Shown here piece by piece: positions 23,942 through 32,700 of a stretch of 33,668 nucleotides of DNA (positions are counted from its first letter, which is position 1; each line of letters opens with the position of its first letter). Made by a program: the position numbers and the translations under genes. The notes beneath the pieces are model-generated. The model searched no databases and was not told where the DNA came from. It saw only the letters and a list, made by a program, of their open reading frames with translations. The stretch covers positions 1-33,668 of the forward strand of contig WRLU01000024.1 of NCBI GenBank assembly GCA_009777475.1. Direction: 5' to 3'. This DNA comes from Oscillospiraceae bacterium (lineage in GTDB: Bacteria > Bacillota > Clostridia > Oscillospirales > UBA929).

Positions 23942-26119
23942 TTAATTTCTAAGGAAGCCTAACAGACCCGAATATCTCCGCAAACGCTTTGCGTTTTGAA
24001 TCATGCCCTGCACAACATCTTCGCGCCCCACTAAAACCAGCCAGTCCCGGGCTCTGGTAAGGGCGGTGTATAGCACCCTTCGGGTCATCAGGGGAGGCGG
24101 TCCGGGCATGACTGCCAAAACAACGGCATCATATTCGCTGCCCTGCGCCTTGTGTATTGTCATTGCAAAGGCAGGCTCCAGCTCACCCAGCTCATCAAGC
24201 TTATACTCGGCAAGCCTGTCGTCAAACTGTACCGTCAGGCACGATTCCTCAATATGCTTTATAATCCCGATTTCACCGTTAAATACACCCTGACCGCTCT
24301 GCGCCCCATCGTCACTGCGCCACACAATATCATAATTATTGCGTATTTGCATGACCTTGTCTCCTTCACGGTACGCAAATTCACCAAACCGCTTCTCAAG
24401 CTTATGGTTAGCGGGCGGGTTCAGAGCCTGTTGCAGAATCTTGTTTAGGTTGACCGTGCCGCAAATCCCCCTTCTGGTTGGAGAGAGAACCTGTATCCGC
24501 ATAGGTTCAACCCCCAAGCCCTCAGGCAACCGAGTTTTACACAGCTCGGAGATTGTTTCGGTTGCCAGGTGCATTTCACTCCTCTTCAAAAAGAAAAAAT
24601 CGCCTTCCCTGTCATTGCCGAGGTCAACGCCCTCCCCCCTGTTAACGGCGTGGGCATGAGCAACAATGCGGCTTTTTGCCGCTTGGCGGAAAATCTCAGT
24701 AAGCCTCACAGCCGCCGCCCTGCCGCTTTTAAGTATATCCTCCAGTACATTACCGGGACCTACCGCCGGAAGCTGGTCGGGGTCACCTACCAATATCAGC
24801 CGGGTATCCTCCCGCAACGCCCGCGACAGACTCTCCATCAGTAAAATATCCACCATTGAGCATTCGTCCAGTACAAGCACATCGATATCCAGCGGGTCGG
24901 CTTCATCCTTCATAAAGCGCATATTGCCATCCATTGGGTCATAGCCAAATTCCAGCAGCCGGTGAATGGTAACGGCTTCACGCCCGGTCATTTCAGCGAG
25001 CCTTTTCGCCGCCCTGCCGGTAGGTGCGGCAAGCCTTGCTTTTAGCCCCATATGCTCAAAAAGCCGTAGCATTCCGCGTACAGCCGTTGTTTTGCCTGTG
25101 CCGGGCCCACCTGTTAAAATCATCAGGCTGTGTTTTGCGGCGGTTAAAACCGCCTCTTTCTGACATCCGCCATAGCATATGCCCGCCTCAAGCTCAATTT
25201 CGCCAACAAGCCTTTCTATGTCGCCTGTCGGGCAGAAGCGCGTATTAAACCGTTGCAGCACAAATTGCGAAACAAATTTTTCCGCGCGGTAAAGCCGGGG
25301 CAGATAAATCATGCTGTTTTTTTCCTCGGCCAACGCTCCTTGGCAACAGAGCTCCAAAAGTGTGCCAGAGATAAGATCCTCGCCGAGATTCAAAAGCTCT
25401 CCCGCCGCCGGTATAAGTTTGTCCTTGGGCAGATAACTGTGTCCCTCGTTCAAATTGAAAATAAGCTCGTATAAAATCCCAGCACGGCACCTTTTGGGAT
25501 CATCATCTGGCAAACCAAAGCTTTCGGCTAGCTTGTCCGTTTTTATAAAATCCGCCCTAAATGGCTCAAACAGTAAAATATATGGGTCACCCCTTAGCCT
25601 TTCCTCTGCATCATCTCCGTATTGCTTGAAAAGCTCTAATGCAAATCCGGGAGAAAGCCCATGGCCGGCCAAAAGCTCCATGCATCGTCTTTGAGCGTTT
25701 TTTTGGGAAAAGGCCTGCTGGATTGCCCGCGCCCTTTTGGGAGTAATGCCGCGTATCTGCGCCAAACGCTCCGACTCTAATGCCATCACGTTTAAGGTTT
25801 CACTCCCAAATTTCTCTACCATCAGTCGCGCCGTAGAAGGTCCTATCCCGCGCACAGCACCGGAGGACAGATATTCTAAAATAGCCTGAGAGGACTCCGG
25901 CATACTCCGCTCCAGTGCTTGCACGGAAAATTGGCTGCCATGAACGGGGTGTTCTATCCATTGCCCGGATGCTTTAAGATATTCGCCGGGTGCGGCGAAT
26001 GGGATATATCCCACCGCCGTGACCAGTGCTCCGTCCGGCAAGGCTAGGCGCACAACAGTATATCCGGTACCCTCATTGCCGTAAACAACGGATTGTATCT
26101 GTCCTTCCAGCTTCTCCAT
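23942..26119 (-). CDS. recD2: ATP-dependent DNA helicase RecD2
   Basis: 725 residues, SF1B 5'-3' helicase of the RecD2/YrrC class, which acts without RecBC in DNA repair and replication fork maintenance. An N-terminal OB-like region is followed by helix-hairpin-helix segments (GAVRGIGPSTARLMVEKFG and IRGITPKRARAI, about 87-132). Walker A TGGPGTGKTT is at 336-345. Further motifs are AAPTGRAAKRL, the LDECSMVD motif II, VGDPDQLPAVGPGNV, TEIFRQA, and the C-terminal FAMTIHKAQGSEYDAV and LYTALTRAR. GAGGAG precedes the ATG. The start overlaps a small gene by 47 bases. Confidence 0.96.
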   Translation of the reverse strand: MEKLEGQIQSVVYGNEGTGYTVVRLALPDGALVTAVGYIPFAAPGEYLKASGQWIEHPVHGSQFSVQALERSMPESSQAILEYLSSGAVRGIGPSTARLMVEKFGSETLNVMALESERLAQIRGITPKRARAIQQAFSQKNAQRRCMELLAGHGLSPGFALELFKQYGDDAEERLRGDPYILLFEPFRADFIKTDKLAESFGLPDDDPKRCRAGILYELIFNLNEGHSYLPKDKLIPAAGELLNLGEDLISGTLLELCCQGALAEEKNSMIYLPRLYRAEKFVSQFVLQRFNTRFCPTGDIERLVGEIELEAGICYGGCQKEAVLTAAKHSLMILTGGPGTGKTTAVRGMLRLFEHMGLKARLAAPTGRAAKRLAEMTGREAVTIHRLLEFGYDPMDGNMRFMKDEADPLDIDVLVLDECSMVDILLMESLSRALREDTRLILVGDPDQLPAVGPGNVLEDILKSGRAAAVRLTEIFRQAAKSRIVAHAHAVNRGEGVDLGNDREGDFFFLKRSEMHLATETISELCKTRLPEGLGVEPMRIQVLSPTRRGICGTVNLNKILQQALNPPANHKLEKRFGEFAYREGDKVMQIRNNYDIVWRSDDGAQSGQGVFNGEIGIIKHIEESCLTVQFDDRLAEYKLDELGELEPAFAMTIHKAQGSEYDAVVLAVMPGPPPLMTRRVLYTALTRARDWLVLVGREDVVQGMIQNAKRLRRYSGLLGFLRN

Positions 26120-26255
26120 CGCTTAAAATCTCCTCTGCCTTCTTTTCCGGCTTCCGTGGCGGTGTGGGTGTTGGCGGTGTCCATACGCAAAAATACCAAG
26201 CAAGGAATATTGTTCCTATAGCAGCCAAAAGCGCAATAATAGTTTCTAGTATCAT
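26073..26255 (-). CDS. Small membrane protein overlapping recD2
   Basis: 60 residues of unknown function. One N-terminal hydrophobic helix (ILETIIALLAAIGTIFLAWY) is followed by a Pro-rich then charged tail (TPPTPTPPRKPEKKAEE). A strong AGGAGGTG sits 6 bases before the ATG at 26255, the best support that it is real. The last 47 bases overlap recD2 in another frame, so the final 15 residues are constrained by recD2 codons, and translating it may feed recD2. It follows the DUF368 gene by 53 bases. Confidence 0.6.
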   Translation of the reverse strand: MILETIIALLAAIGTIFLAWYFCVWTPPTPTPPRKPEKKAEEILSDGEAGRTDTIRCLRQ

Positions 26256-26308
26256 ACTTGGCACCTCCTCACAGCTATACTATGCCGTGAAGGTAGCATT
26301 TGTTAATG

Positions 26309-27199
26309 CTACAGACGCCTTTTCCCCAAAAGAAATGATGTGGCAGCCCCGGCTGCAAATGCGGCAACACCTATGGCTATTGTCAATGGCGAAACTCCGC
26401 TAGAGTATACAGCAGGGTCATTAAACAGGGCGTAAACCGAACCAAGAAGAAGGCCTGAAATGACTGAATATATTGATTTGGGATATTTTTCTAAAAATTT
26501 CTCCAAGAGCTTTACCATGCTAAGCACTCCCGCAACAACACCTATTCCCAATGGTCCCAGCACCTTGCAAATATTCAATAGTTTTTCAGTGTCGGAGATA
26601 TTGCCGAGCCAATCATTAATACCAGAAATTGAATGGGTTACAAGAGGATAAACCCCAAGCAACAACAAGACAAACGACCCGCTTACGCCCGGAAGGACTA
26701 GTGCCATCGCAGCTATCCACCCGGCAAAAAATATAAAAGCCATGTACCCCGGGCCGATGCCGGAGATAACCTCGGCGGCAACAACAGCTTCCTGGGACTT
26801 TAAGTAAGAGGCAAGTGCCAAAACTAAAATAGATATGGCAATCATCAAAACATGGCGCAGCTTGAACCCTTTGGTGCCGGAATCTTTTGCCTTTGTGAAG
26901 ATGATGGGGATTATGCCCATTATCAAGCCTATGAAAAGCAACATTGTGGGTAATGAATGGTGAAGGAGCAGATAATCAATCAGCGTCCCGAACGCTAATA
27001 TTGAAAAAGCCATCCCTGCTAGCAGGGGAAGCAAAAGAAATAAATGCTTTTTAATATTTTCCCGAAAATGATTAACAGCTTCAATAAAATCAAAATAAAA
27101 CCCCAATATAACCGCAACAGTACCACCACTGATACCAGGTATAATTTCGGCAATCCCAACCACCATTCCGTTTATAAAATTTCTCATTAACATAAGCAT
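26309..27199 (-). CDS. DUF368 family undecaprenyl-phosphate transporter
   Basis: 296 residues with about eight to ten hydrophobic helices. The signature GIAEIIPGISGGTVAVILG near the N-terminus is partly repeated as ALVLPGVSGSFVLLLLG in the second half, an internal pseudo-repeat. DUF368 (PopT) proteins have been shown to return the C55 lipid carrier across the membrane for reuse in cell-wall synthesis. The function here is by family. GAGG lies 7 bases before the ATG at 27199. Several Met codons follow closely, so the exact start is uncertain by a few residues. Confidence 0.92.
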   Translation of the reverse strand: MLMLMRNFINGMVVGIAEIIPGISGGTVAVILGFYFDFIEAVNHFRENIKKHLFLLLPLLAGMAFSILAFGTLIDYLLLHHSLPTMLLFIGLIMGIIPIIFTKAKDSGTKGFKLRHVLMIAISILVLALASYLKSQEAVVAAEVISGIGPGYMAFIFFAGWIAAMALVLPGVSGSFVLLLLGVYPLVTHSISGINDWLGNISDTEKLLNICKVLGPLGIGVVAGVLSMVKLLEKFLEKYPKSIYSVISGLLLGSVYALFNDPAVYSSGVSPLTIAIGVAAFAAGAATSFLLGKRRL

Positions 27200-27251
27200 T
27201 GTCTAACCTCATCTCCCGGATTCTGAAAATATGAACATCGTGAACACGAGC

Positions 27252-27280
27252 ATTGTACCATGCCTTGAGCAATAAGGCAA
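27252..27280 (-). promoter_or_regulatory. Sigma-A type promoter for DUF368 and likely recD2
   Basis: Minus-strand: -35 TTGCCT (27275-27280), a 17-base spacer, -10 TACAAT (27252-27257) with an extended TGG before it. The leader is about 45 bases. Confidence 0.7.
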
Positions 27281-27352
27281 CACCTCATGCGTTTACCGTG
27301 TTAGACAGTGCTGATTCTTGTTAGGTTTTTAGTCCAAGATAACCGCAGTCTG

Positions 27353-27862
27353 CTAATCGGACTTGAAACGCTTGTGGGTTGCCTTGAAAAATGGGAAAAA
27401 TGGCACAACAAATGCCGTGCTTACTAAAATTTGCGGCACACCTACCAAAATTAACGCTTGAATCCCGGCTTTTCCGGTTACCCCGAAAAACACTAAATAG
27501 TACAAAACAACCACTGAGGAAAGGGTTATAAGCGTAAGAAACAGGGATGTCAGCAAGGTTTTGCGAAAATAATTTCCTCCTGACAATCCAATAGCTATAC
27601 CGACAAGCATTAGAGTCAGGGCGAAGAAACCGTTGCCCGGTGTCATCATGGCATCGCAGATAATCCCGCATAAAAATCCGGCTATGCCGCCACCCCAGGC
27701 ATCGGTAAACAGGGCTGCCATAACCACGGCCGCAACAATGGGTAAGCCCTTTACACCCCAAATTGGGAAACGAGGAAAAACCATATTTTGTAATATAATG
27801 CAAATAAAGATAATTGTGCCGTAATAAATCCACTTTGCCGCAGGGCGGCTGATGTTTCCCAT
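27353..27862 (-). CDS. mreD: Rod-shape determining protein MreD
   Basis: 169 residues, nearly all hydrophobic, with about five to six helices. GFLCGIICDAMMTPGNGFFAL is the typical MreD centre. It is a membrane part of the elongasome that works with MreC. It begins 10 bases after mreC. PBP2 (mrdA) or minCD genes, often next, are absent. Confidence 0.9.
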   Translation of the reverse strand: MGNISRPAAKWIYYGTIIFICIILQNMVFPRFPIWGVKGLPIVAAVVMAALFTDAWGGGIAGFLCGIICDAMMTPGNGFFALTLMLVGIAIGLSGGNYFRKTLLTSLFLTLITLSSVVVLYYLVFFGVTGKAGIQALILVGVPQILVSTAFVVPFFPFFKATHKRFKSD

Positions 27863-27872
27863 TTAGCTTCCT

Positions 27873-28715
27873 CTATTCTGTTATAACAAATGATTTAATT
27901 ACAAAAACCTGTGATAGATTTGCTAAGTCTGCCTTAGGCTCTATCACGGCAAATGAGCCTTGCCCGGAGGGCTCATCCCTTATGGCTGTTACAGATCCGA
28001 TTGTAATATCATCCGGGAAAATGCCTCCCTGTCCGGAGGTGAGCACTAAGTCGGTGTTTTGAACGTCAGACTCTCGGTCGATATAACTTAGTTTCAGCTG
28101 CCCATCCCGCATTAAATCCCAGTCACCCATAGCAATTGCCGTCTGCCCGGTACGTTCTATTTTCGCCCCTGCATTCATATCGGCATCGGTCACAAGAGTA
28201 ACCCTGCTCCATCCGGATCCTACCTCACTGACTATCCCTACTAGATACATAGAGGAGGATATTACGCATTGGTCCTTCTTGATTCCCGCCTCAACGCCTT
28301 TGCTTAAGAGGAAGGTCCGGCTCCAGTCAGTTAAGCTACGGTCGATTACGGCTGTGGAGATATACTCAAACTTGCGATCACGCTTTTGAAGCCCTAAAAG
28401 CTCCCGCAATCTGTCGTTCTCGTCTATAATCTGCCTCGATCTGCGGAGCTCTTCCTGCATTTCAGCCACATAGGCATACAAATTATCATACTCAGCCGCA
28501 AGGCTTTCATAATCTGCCATGGCGGCACGAGTATTATCAATGCGGCCCAACGCGCTGTCTGTTAAAATATGCAATGGTCGGAACAGGAAGTTAACCGCGT
28601 TTGACAAAGGCGTTGTCCCATCCTTGCTGAAAAAAGAGAAGACAGCCATCCCTAATATCAGCAGGGCCGCCGCCGATACCAGTACAACACCCTTATGACG
28701 CAAAAAAAACTTCAT
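27873..28715 (-). CDS. mreC: Cell-shape protein MreC
   Basis: 280 residues. A short cytoplasmic N-terminus, one transmembrane helix (about 10-29), a coiled coil (about 65-107) and the beta-rich MreC domain, with VIDRSLTDWSRTFLLSKGVEAGI and VGIVSEVGSGWSRVTLVTD as recognisable blocks. It scaffolds the lateral wall synthesis complex outside the membrane. Its ATG shares one base with the maf stop (TAATG). mreB, which normally precedes mreC, is absent here. Confidence 0.94.
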   Translation of the reverse strand: MKFFLRHKGVVLVSAAALLILGMAVFSFFSKDGTTPLSNAVNFLFRPLHILTDSALGRIDNTRAAMADYESLAAEYDNLYAYVAEMQEELRRSRQIIDENDRLRELLGLQKRDRKFEYISTAVIDRSLTDWSRTFLLSKGVEAGIKKDQCVISSSMYLVGIVSEVGSGWSRVTLVTDADMNAGAKIERTGQTAIAMGDWDLMRDGQLKLSYIDRESDVQNTDLVLTSGQGGIFPDDITIGSVTAIRDEPSGQGSFAVIEPKADLANLSQVFVIKSFVITE

Positions 28716-29284
28716 TACACCACATCAATTCCTATTTCGTTAAACATTTGGGAAAGTAAGCAGAGCGGCAGACCCATAACATTATAAAAATCGCCGTCTA
28801 TTCGCTCTACAAAAACAGATCCGATTTCTTGTATTCCGTAGCCTCCCGCCTTGTCCATGGGCTCTCCGGTATCAACATACCTCTCAATCTCATATAGCGA
28901 CAGAGAACGCATTTTAACTGATGTAACCTCGCATTTAGTGCGGGACCGACCATCTTTTAGCATCGTCAGACCCGTATATACCCTGTGCCATCCTCCTGAG
29001 AGCCTTTGCAGCATAGAGATTGCTTCACTGCGGCTCTGCGGCTTTCCTAAAATTCCGTTATCTATCCAAACAATCGTGTCGGCCGCAATAATCACATCGC
29101 CAGGCAAACACTGCCCCTCCGCGATTTTTGCCTTTCTGAGAGAAAGGGCAGATACCGTATCCCCAGGGGAGTTTCCTTTGTAAGCTTCGTTGGCATTTGG
29201 GTGTATGACATGGCAGCTCAGGCCGATACGTCCAAGAAGCTCTTTGCGGCGGGGCGAGGCTGAAGCTAAAATAATTCTTCCCAT
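28715..29284 (-). CDS. maf: Maf-like nucleotide pyrophosphatase
   Basis: 189 residues. LASASPRRKELL at residues 6-17 and the catalytic Asp69 in AADTIVW, then GKPQSRSEAISMLQRLSG. Maf enzymes hydrolyse dTTP/UTP or modified nucleotides and are linked to septum control. It starts immediately after the U32 gene and overlaps mreC by one base, in the usual maf-mre neighbourhood. Confidence 0.94.
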   Translation of the reverse strand: MGRIILASASPRRKELLGRIGLSCHVIHPNANEAYKGNSPGDTVSALSLRKAKIAEGQCLPGDVIIAADTIVWIDNGILGKPQSRSEAISMLQRLSGGWHRVYTGLTMLKDGRSRTKCEVTSVKMRSLSLYEIERYVDTGEPMDKAGGYGIQEIGSVFVERIDGDFYNVMGLPLCLLSQMFNEIGIDVV

Positions 29285-31315
29285 TTAAAACCTCCGCTTA
29301 TCCCTGATACCATTATGCTCCGGCATATAAAATCCGGTAGTCTGGCTGTGAGGCATATACGGTCCGCGGCGGGTATACGCCTGCATAACCTGAACGCATT
29401 CACGCGGACTTTCGGTGGTAAAGTCCAGCCTTATCCCCCACAAGCCGATGTGGTGCCAATTTTTATTGCCAGCAAGCCAAACCTTATCGTGGTGATAGAT
29501 CGTTGTGCCGTGACCACTGTCTCTGATTAAGGGGAAGTATCCGCCGTTTGAACCCAATATTTCCACATGGTTGTCGCAGGAGCAGGACTTATTCTTAGAT
29601 TTAATCAGACAATTTTGCGATGCAAGCATAGGGAGGCGGCCATAACCGATAATTTCGGTGTCCATTATATGCGACAGTCTTGAAATTTCATCAAATGTCA
29701 TCCATGGGGCCAAAGTGCAGGATAAAACACGCAGAGAATGTACCTCTTTGAGTGTCCGTGAGTCGGAAACAGCAAAATCTGCCCTGATCGAAAAGCCCGC
29801 ATTGAGTGCAACGGCAATCTGGCCCGGGCGGCAAACTAAAGCCTCTCGTAAACCCAAACGATATAACTCCTGCAATCCCCGCATAATCTCAGGATTATCA
29901 CACTCCCTCGCGGCGCGGGGAAGAATCGCTACCGGAACTGTTTGGCAGGAGATCAGCTTGATGGATTTTTCTCTATCGCTCAAAAGCTCATTCATGGGAA
30001 TATAAATACGCTCGGGGTTACATCCCAAAAGCTCACTGGTAATCTGCGAAAGCTTATGAACCTTTACCAAAATAACCGGACTTTTTGCACATGGGAGCAA
30101 TGCCGCTATGGGTTCCGCAGCTCCGGCTTGACGCTTTAGCGGTGCAGAACGCATTTCTGTCAATTTCCGCAGAGCCTCCTGCCGCATTTTTACCATATCT
30201 GATACAGAAAGGCGAACATGGGGGGCGATTTGGCTTCGCGCTTCCTTGCAATAATAACCATCATCGCTATCATTGTACAATTCTTCATTTGCCTCTTCCT
30301 CAGACAAGCCCACCATGTCGGGAAAAGGAATCGCACCAATGACATAAAGGGTATGCCCGGCATAGTCGTCTACTGCCAAGCGTGCCGGTACGCCATCCTC
30401 AATAAGTGCGAAAAACCTGACCGGAATGGCTGCGCGTCTTCTCTGTGTTCTCATGTCCAATTTATTAGCCGTCCAGAACCGTTCATTTTTTTTCCCCGGT
30501 TCAAAATCCCACAGCCAAATATCTCCCTCTCCCGCGAACGGCGCACCGGAAGACTCCGGCCGGCCAAGTGCTGCCAAGGCTTTTTGCAGTGATTGTATAT
30601 GAAATGGCTGGTGGTTCATAGTATCATAGGTTATGCGGGTAAAAAAATTAACCGTCTCCGGTGCCGGGTCGGGAGAAACCACTAATGCTGCCGAAAGGCC
30701 TGAAATCTTCCCACGGTGCGAAAGCAGACACAAATCTCGTGTAAAAAACTGTGTTCCTTTTTTTTCATCTCCGAAAGCCCTGGCACATTCCCTTAAACAG
30801 CTATATTCTCGGCGGTTTTTGTCAAGTAAACACCGGCCAGGCTCACCGGAGGGGCAAAGCGGACCTAAAACCAAGCCGTAAAGCGGAAGGGACGACTGGC
30901 TGCATAGCTGTAAAAAATCGCTTACGTCAATAAATGGGCTCACAAAAGCTCTCTTACAATTTTGTCCTTGAGCAAAACGAACATCTTCCAGAGTAAGGCA
31001 TGGCACACCCCAATGCAACTCACATTCAGGTGCAATTTTCTCTGCAAGCCGGAGGGTTCCCAGCTCCTTCGCCTGAACACCGTCCAGCCCTAAAGCATAG
31101 AGCTTGCCTAACAGTTCGGCACGATTGCCCATTTCACTGTCGGTACATAGCCCAGACAGATCTAAGATTGTTTTGACACCTTTAGACCGGGAGAAGGGAA
31201 GAACATCACAGAGTTCCTGCATACAGAACGGCTGTGTCAGCAGAAGCTCGTCAGCTCCTGCGTTTATCGCCGCCTTGACCGCGTCACGAGACGAAACAGC
31301 CGTTATAATTACCAT
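29285..31315 (-). CDS. Peptidase U32 family protein, divergent
   Basis: 676 residues. The N-terminal barrel-like region keeps the family outline (AAINAGADELLLTQ and LYALGLDGVQAKELGTLRL, and a Cys-rich LCPSGEPGRCLLDKNRREYS), but the common opening motif of U32 proteins is altered. The middle may be the DUF3656-type insert. The C-terminal part (IIGYGRLPMLASQNCLIKSK and SCSCDNHVEI) is again U32-like, with conserved cysteines. U32 proteins include collagenase-like proteases and the RlhA/TrhP RNA hydroxylation factors, and which applies here cannot be read from sequence. GGGAGGA precedes the ATG. It follows zapA by 40 bases. Confidence 0.85.
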   Translation of the reverse strand: MVIITAVSSRDAVKAAINAGADELLLTQPFCMQELCDVLPFSRSKGVKTILDLSGLCTDSEMGNRAELLGKLYALGLDGVQAKELGTLRLAEKIAPECELHWGVPCLTLEDVRFAQGQNCKRAFVSPFIDVSDFLQLCSQSSLPLYGLVLGPLCPSGEPGRCLLDKNRREYSCLRECARAFGDEKKGTQFFTRDLCLLSHRGKISGLSAALVVSPDPAPETVNFFTRITYDTMNHQPFHIQSLQKALAALGRPESSGAPFAGEGDIWLWDFEPGKKNERFWTANKLDMRTQRRRAAIPVRFFALIEDGVPARLAVDDYAGHTLYVIGAIPFPDMVGLSEEEANEELYNDSDDGYYCKEARSQIAPHVRLSVSDMVKMRQEALRKLTEMRSAPLKRQAGAAEPIAALLPCAKSPVILVKVHKLSQITSELLGCNPERIYIPMNELLSDREKSIKLISCQTVPVAILPRAARECDNPEIMRGLQELYRLGLREALVCRPGQIAVALNAGFSIRADFAVSDSRTLKEVHSLRVLSCTLAPWMTFDEISRLSHIMDTEIIGYGRLPMLASQNCLIKSKNKSCSCDNHVEILGSNGGYFPLIRDSGHGTTIYHHDKVWLAGNKNWHHIGLWGIRLDFTTESPRECVQVMQAYTRRGPYMPHSQTTGFYMPEHNGIRDKRRF

Positions 31316-31355
31316 ATATCCTATCCTCCCGAGGCTCCTTTAGGGCTTCTAGTGC

Positions 31356-31682
31356 TTATCCTGTCGGCGGTTTTTTGCCGCGCAACCGGCTTATTTCACG
31401 GCGTGCCTCGGCTAGGTCATGCTTGAGCGTTGTAGCTTCGTCTAAATACAGCTTGACCTGTTCGCGCAAATGAATGCAAGATTCAACCGCATCGTTAGCC
31501 TTATCGGCAATATTCAGAGCCGCTAAAATCGCGGCGTGGCTCACAGATAGCCGGGAGGAAGCCATAGTATCCGCAATTGCCTGATTTATTTCTTCTGCAA
31601 TTTTTTGCACATACTCCTCAGGCTCGTCCGACAATAAAGTGTAGTCGTTTCCGGCGACCTGTACTGTAACCCGGGTTTTCAC
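31356..31682 (-). CDS. zapA: Cell division protein ZapA
   Basis: 108 residues. The N-terminal VTVQVAGNDYTLLSDEPEEYV is the ZapA fold, followed by a helical coiled coil to the C-terminus (LDEATTLKHDLAEARREIS). It bundles FtsZ filaments at the division site. I chose the GTG at 31682, six bases after AGGAGGG. The open frame continues upstream to 31847 but runs into the preceding gene and has no family match. Confidence 0.93.
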   Translation of the reverse strand: MKTRVTVQVAGNDYTLLSDEPEEYVQKIAEEINQAIADTMASSRLSVSHAAILAALNIADKANDAVESCIHLREQVKLYLDEATTLKHDLAEARREISRLRGKKPPTG

Positions 31683-31716
31683 AAAAATCCCTCCTAATCT
31701 GTATTTACCAAATCTG

Positions 31717-32589
31717 CTATCCCCAAAGCTCGCAAACGCTCTTGGGAAGGCTGATGGTTTTACCATCGGTGTAGGTAAGCTTGATGAATATCGGCTTGAT
31801 TTGAACATCATCCACACCCGAAAGAACAGAGAGGTACAGCTCATCAACCTTGCTGCCCGGGCCTATGCCGCGGCGTTCTTTGTTAGGGCAACGCACCACA
31901 AAGCTAAGCTCTTTCCTCGCACCCTCCTTTTCGGGGTCGTCAGCCATAACAGGATTTCCCTCATTGTCAAGAACGCCGAAGGCTAAAAGAGCTTCTCTGA
32001 CGGTTTTCCCGGATTGGTTTATCCAGCGAAGCTCCAGGCCTACCTCCTTTCCGGAGCTTGCAGGTAGTAGGCTATAGTTCAAATCCGAGAGAATGTAGTC
32101 CTCGGCATTAGCTTTAAGCCAAACAGGGTCACTGCTTTCGGGAAGATCGGAAAGGCGCAGATCTAAAATCTTCTTTTCATACTCATTGACCTGGACAAGG
32201 GAATTTTGATCCTTGCCGTATGACGTTTTGAACCGGTTTACAGCGTTTTTAAAAAATTCAACTTGGTTTAATTCATCCGTTTTGGTGTACTTATCGGTAT
32301 ATTTTCCAGTTTTCGCAAGGATTTCAGTGTGTTTTCCTTCAATTTCCTTCAGTAAAACGGACTTGTTGTGGCGGTTGCTGAGATTAACGGCGACTACCGC
32401 CACTAGCACTATAAGGCCAAGGGAAACGAGGGTCATTACGCTATTACGCCGTGAATTTTTTTTTGCAGTTATCTTCTGCGTGCCGCTGGTTCGGGCGGTT
32501 ATATGAGTTCCCGCCTGCACCCCGCAATAGGGGCAATGTTTTTCATGATCATCCGGTAATTCTTTTCCGCATCTTCTACATTCCATCAT
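31717..32589 (-). CDS. Zinc-ribbon membrane protein of unknown function
   Basis: 290 residues. An N-terminal zinc ribbon (CRRCGKELPDDHEKHCPYCG) is followed by a basic linker and one transmembrane helix (about 51-70, VMTLVSLGLIVLVAVVAV). Next come a helical stretch and an extracytoplasmic domain with ELRWINQSGKTVREALLAF, which resembles the DUF-type beta-sandwich modules seen in similar zinc-ribbon proteins. I do not recognise a specific function. AAGGAGG lies 5 bases before the ATG at 32589; a second ATG follows directly. It is the first gene after a strong promoter, so it may belong functionally to the zapA-U32-maf-mreCD cluster. Confidence 0.85.
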   Translation of the reverse strand: MMECRRCGKELPDDHEKHCPYCGVQAGTHITARTSGTQKITAKKNSRRNSVMTLVSLGLIVLVAVVAVNLSNRHNKSVLLKEIEGKHTEILAKTGKYTDKYTKTDELNQVEFFKNAVNRFKTSYGKDQNSLVQVNEYEKKILDLRLSDLPESSDPVWLKANAEDYILSDLNYSLLPASSGKEVGLELRWINQSGKTVREALLAFGVLDNEGNPVMADDPEKEGARKELSFVVRCPNKERRGIGPGSKVDELYLSVLSGVDDVQIKPIFIKLTYTDGKTISLPKSVCELWG

Positions 32590-32641
32590 GCAGGCCTCCT
32601 TATATCAATCACCCAGTCAAACCTTTGTTTTACTTTACAGG

Positions 32642-32670
32642 AGTATATCTTAAAAATGTGTTCGGGTCAA
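32642..32670 (-). promoter_or_regulatory. Sigma-A type promoter for the zinc-ribbon-zapA-U32-maf-mreCD operon
   Basis: Minus-strand: -35 TTGACC (32665-32670), a 17-base spacer, -10 TATACT (32642-32647). The start should be near 32635, about 46 bases before the ATG. All downstream gaps are at most 40 bases, so a single transcript to mreD is likely. Confidence 0.8.
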
Positions 32671-32700
32671 GTGCCTAGTATACTATTCCGCAAAAATATG

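Noticed and set aside
27321..27833. 170-codon minus-strand ORF overlapping mreD in another frame
   Set aside because: The mreD frame has family sequence, hydrophobic helices and tight spacing to mreC. The other frame is Cys/Arg-rich with no domain.
31683..31847. N-terminal extension of zapA
   Set aside because: It overlaps the zinc-ribbon gene and lacks family similarity. The GTG at 31682 has an ideal ribosome site.
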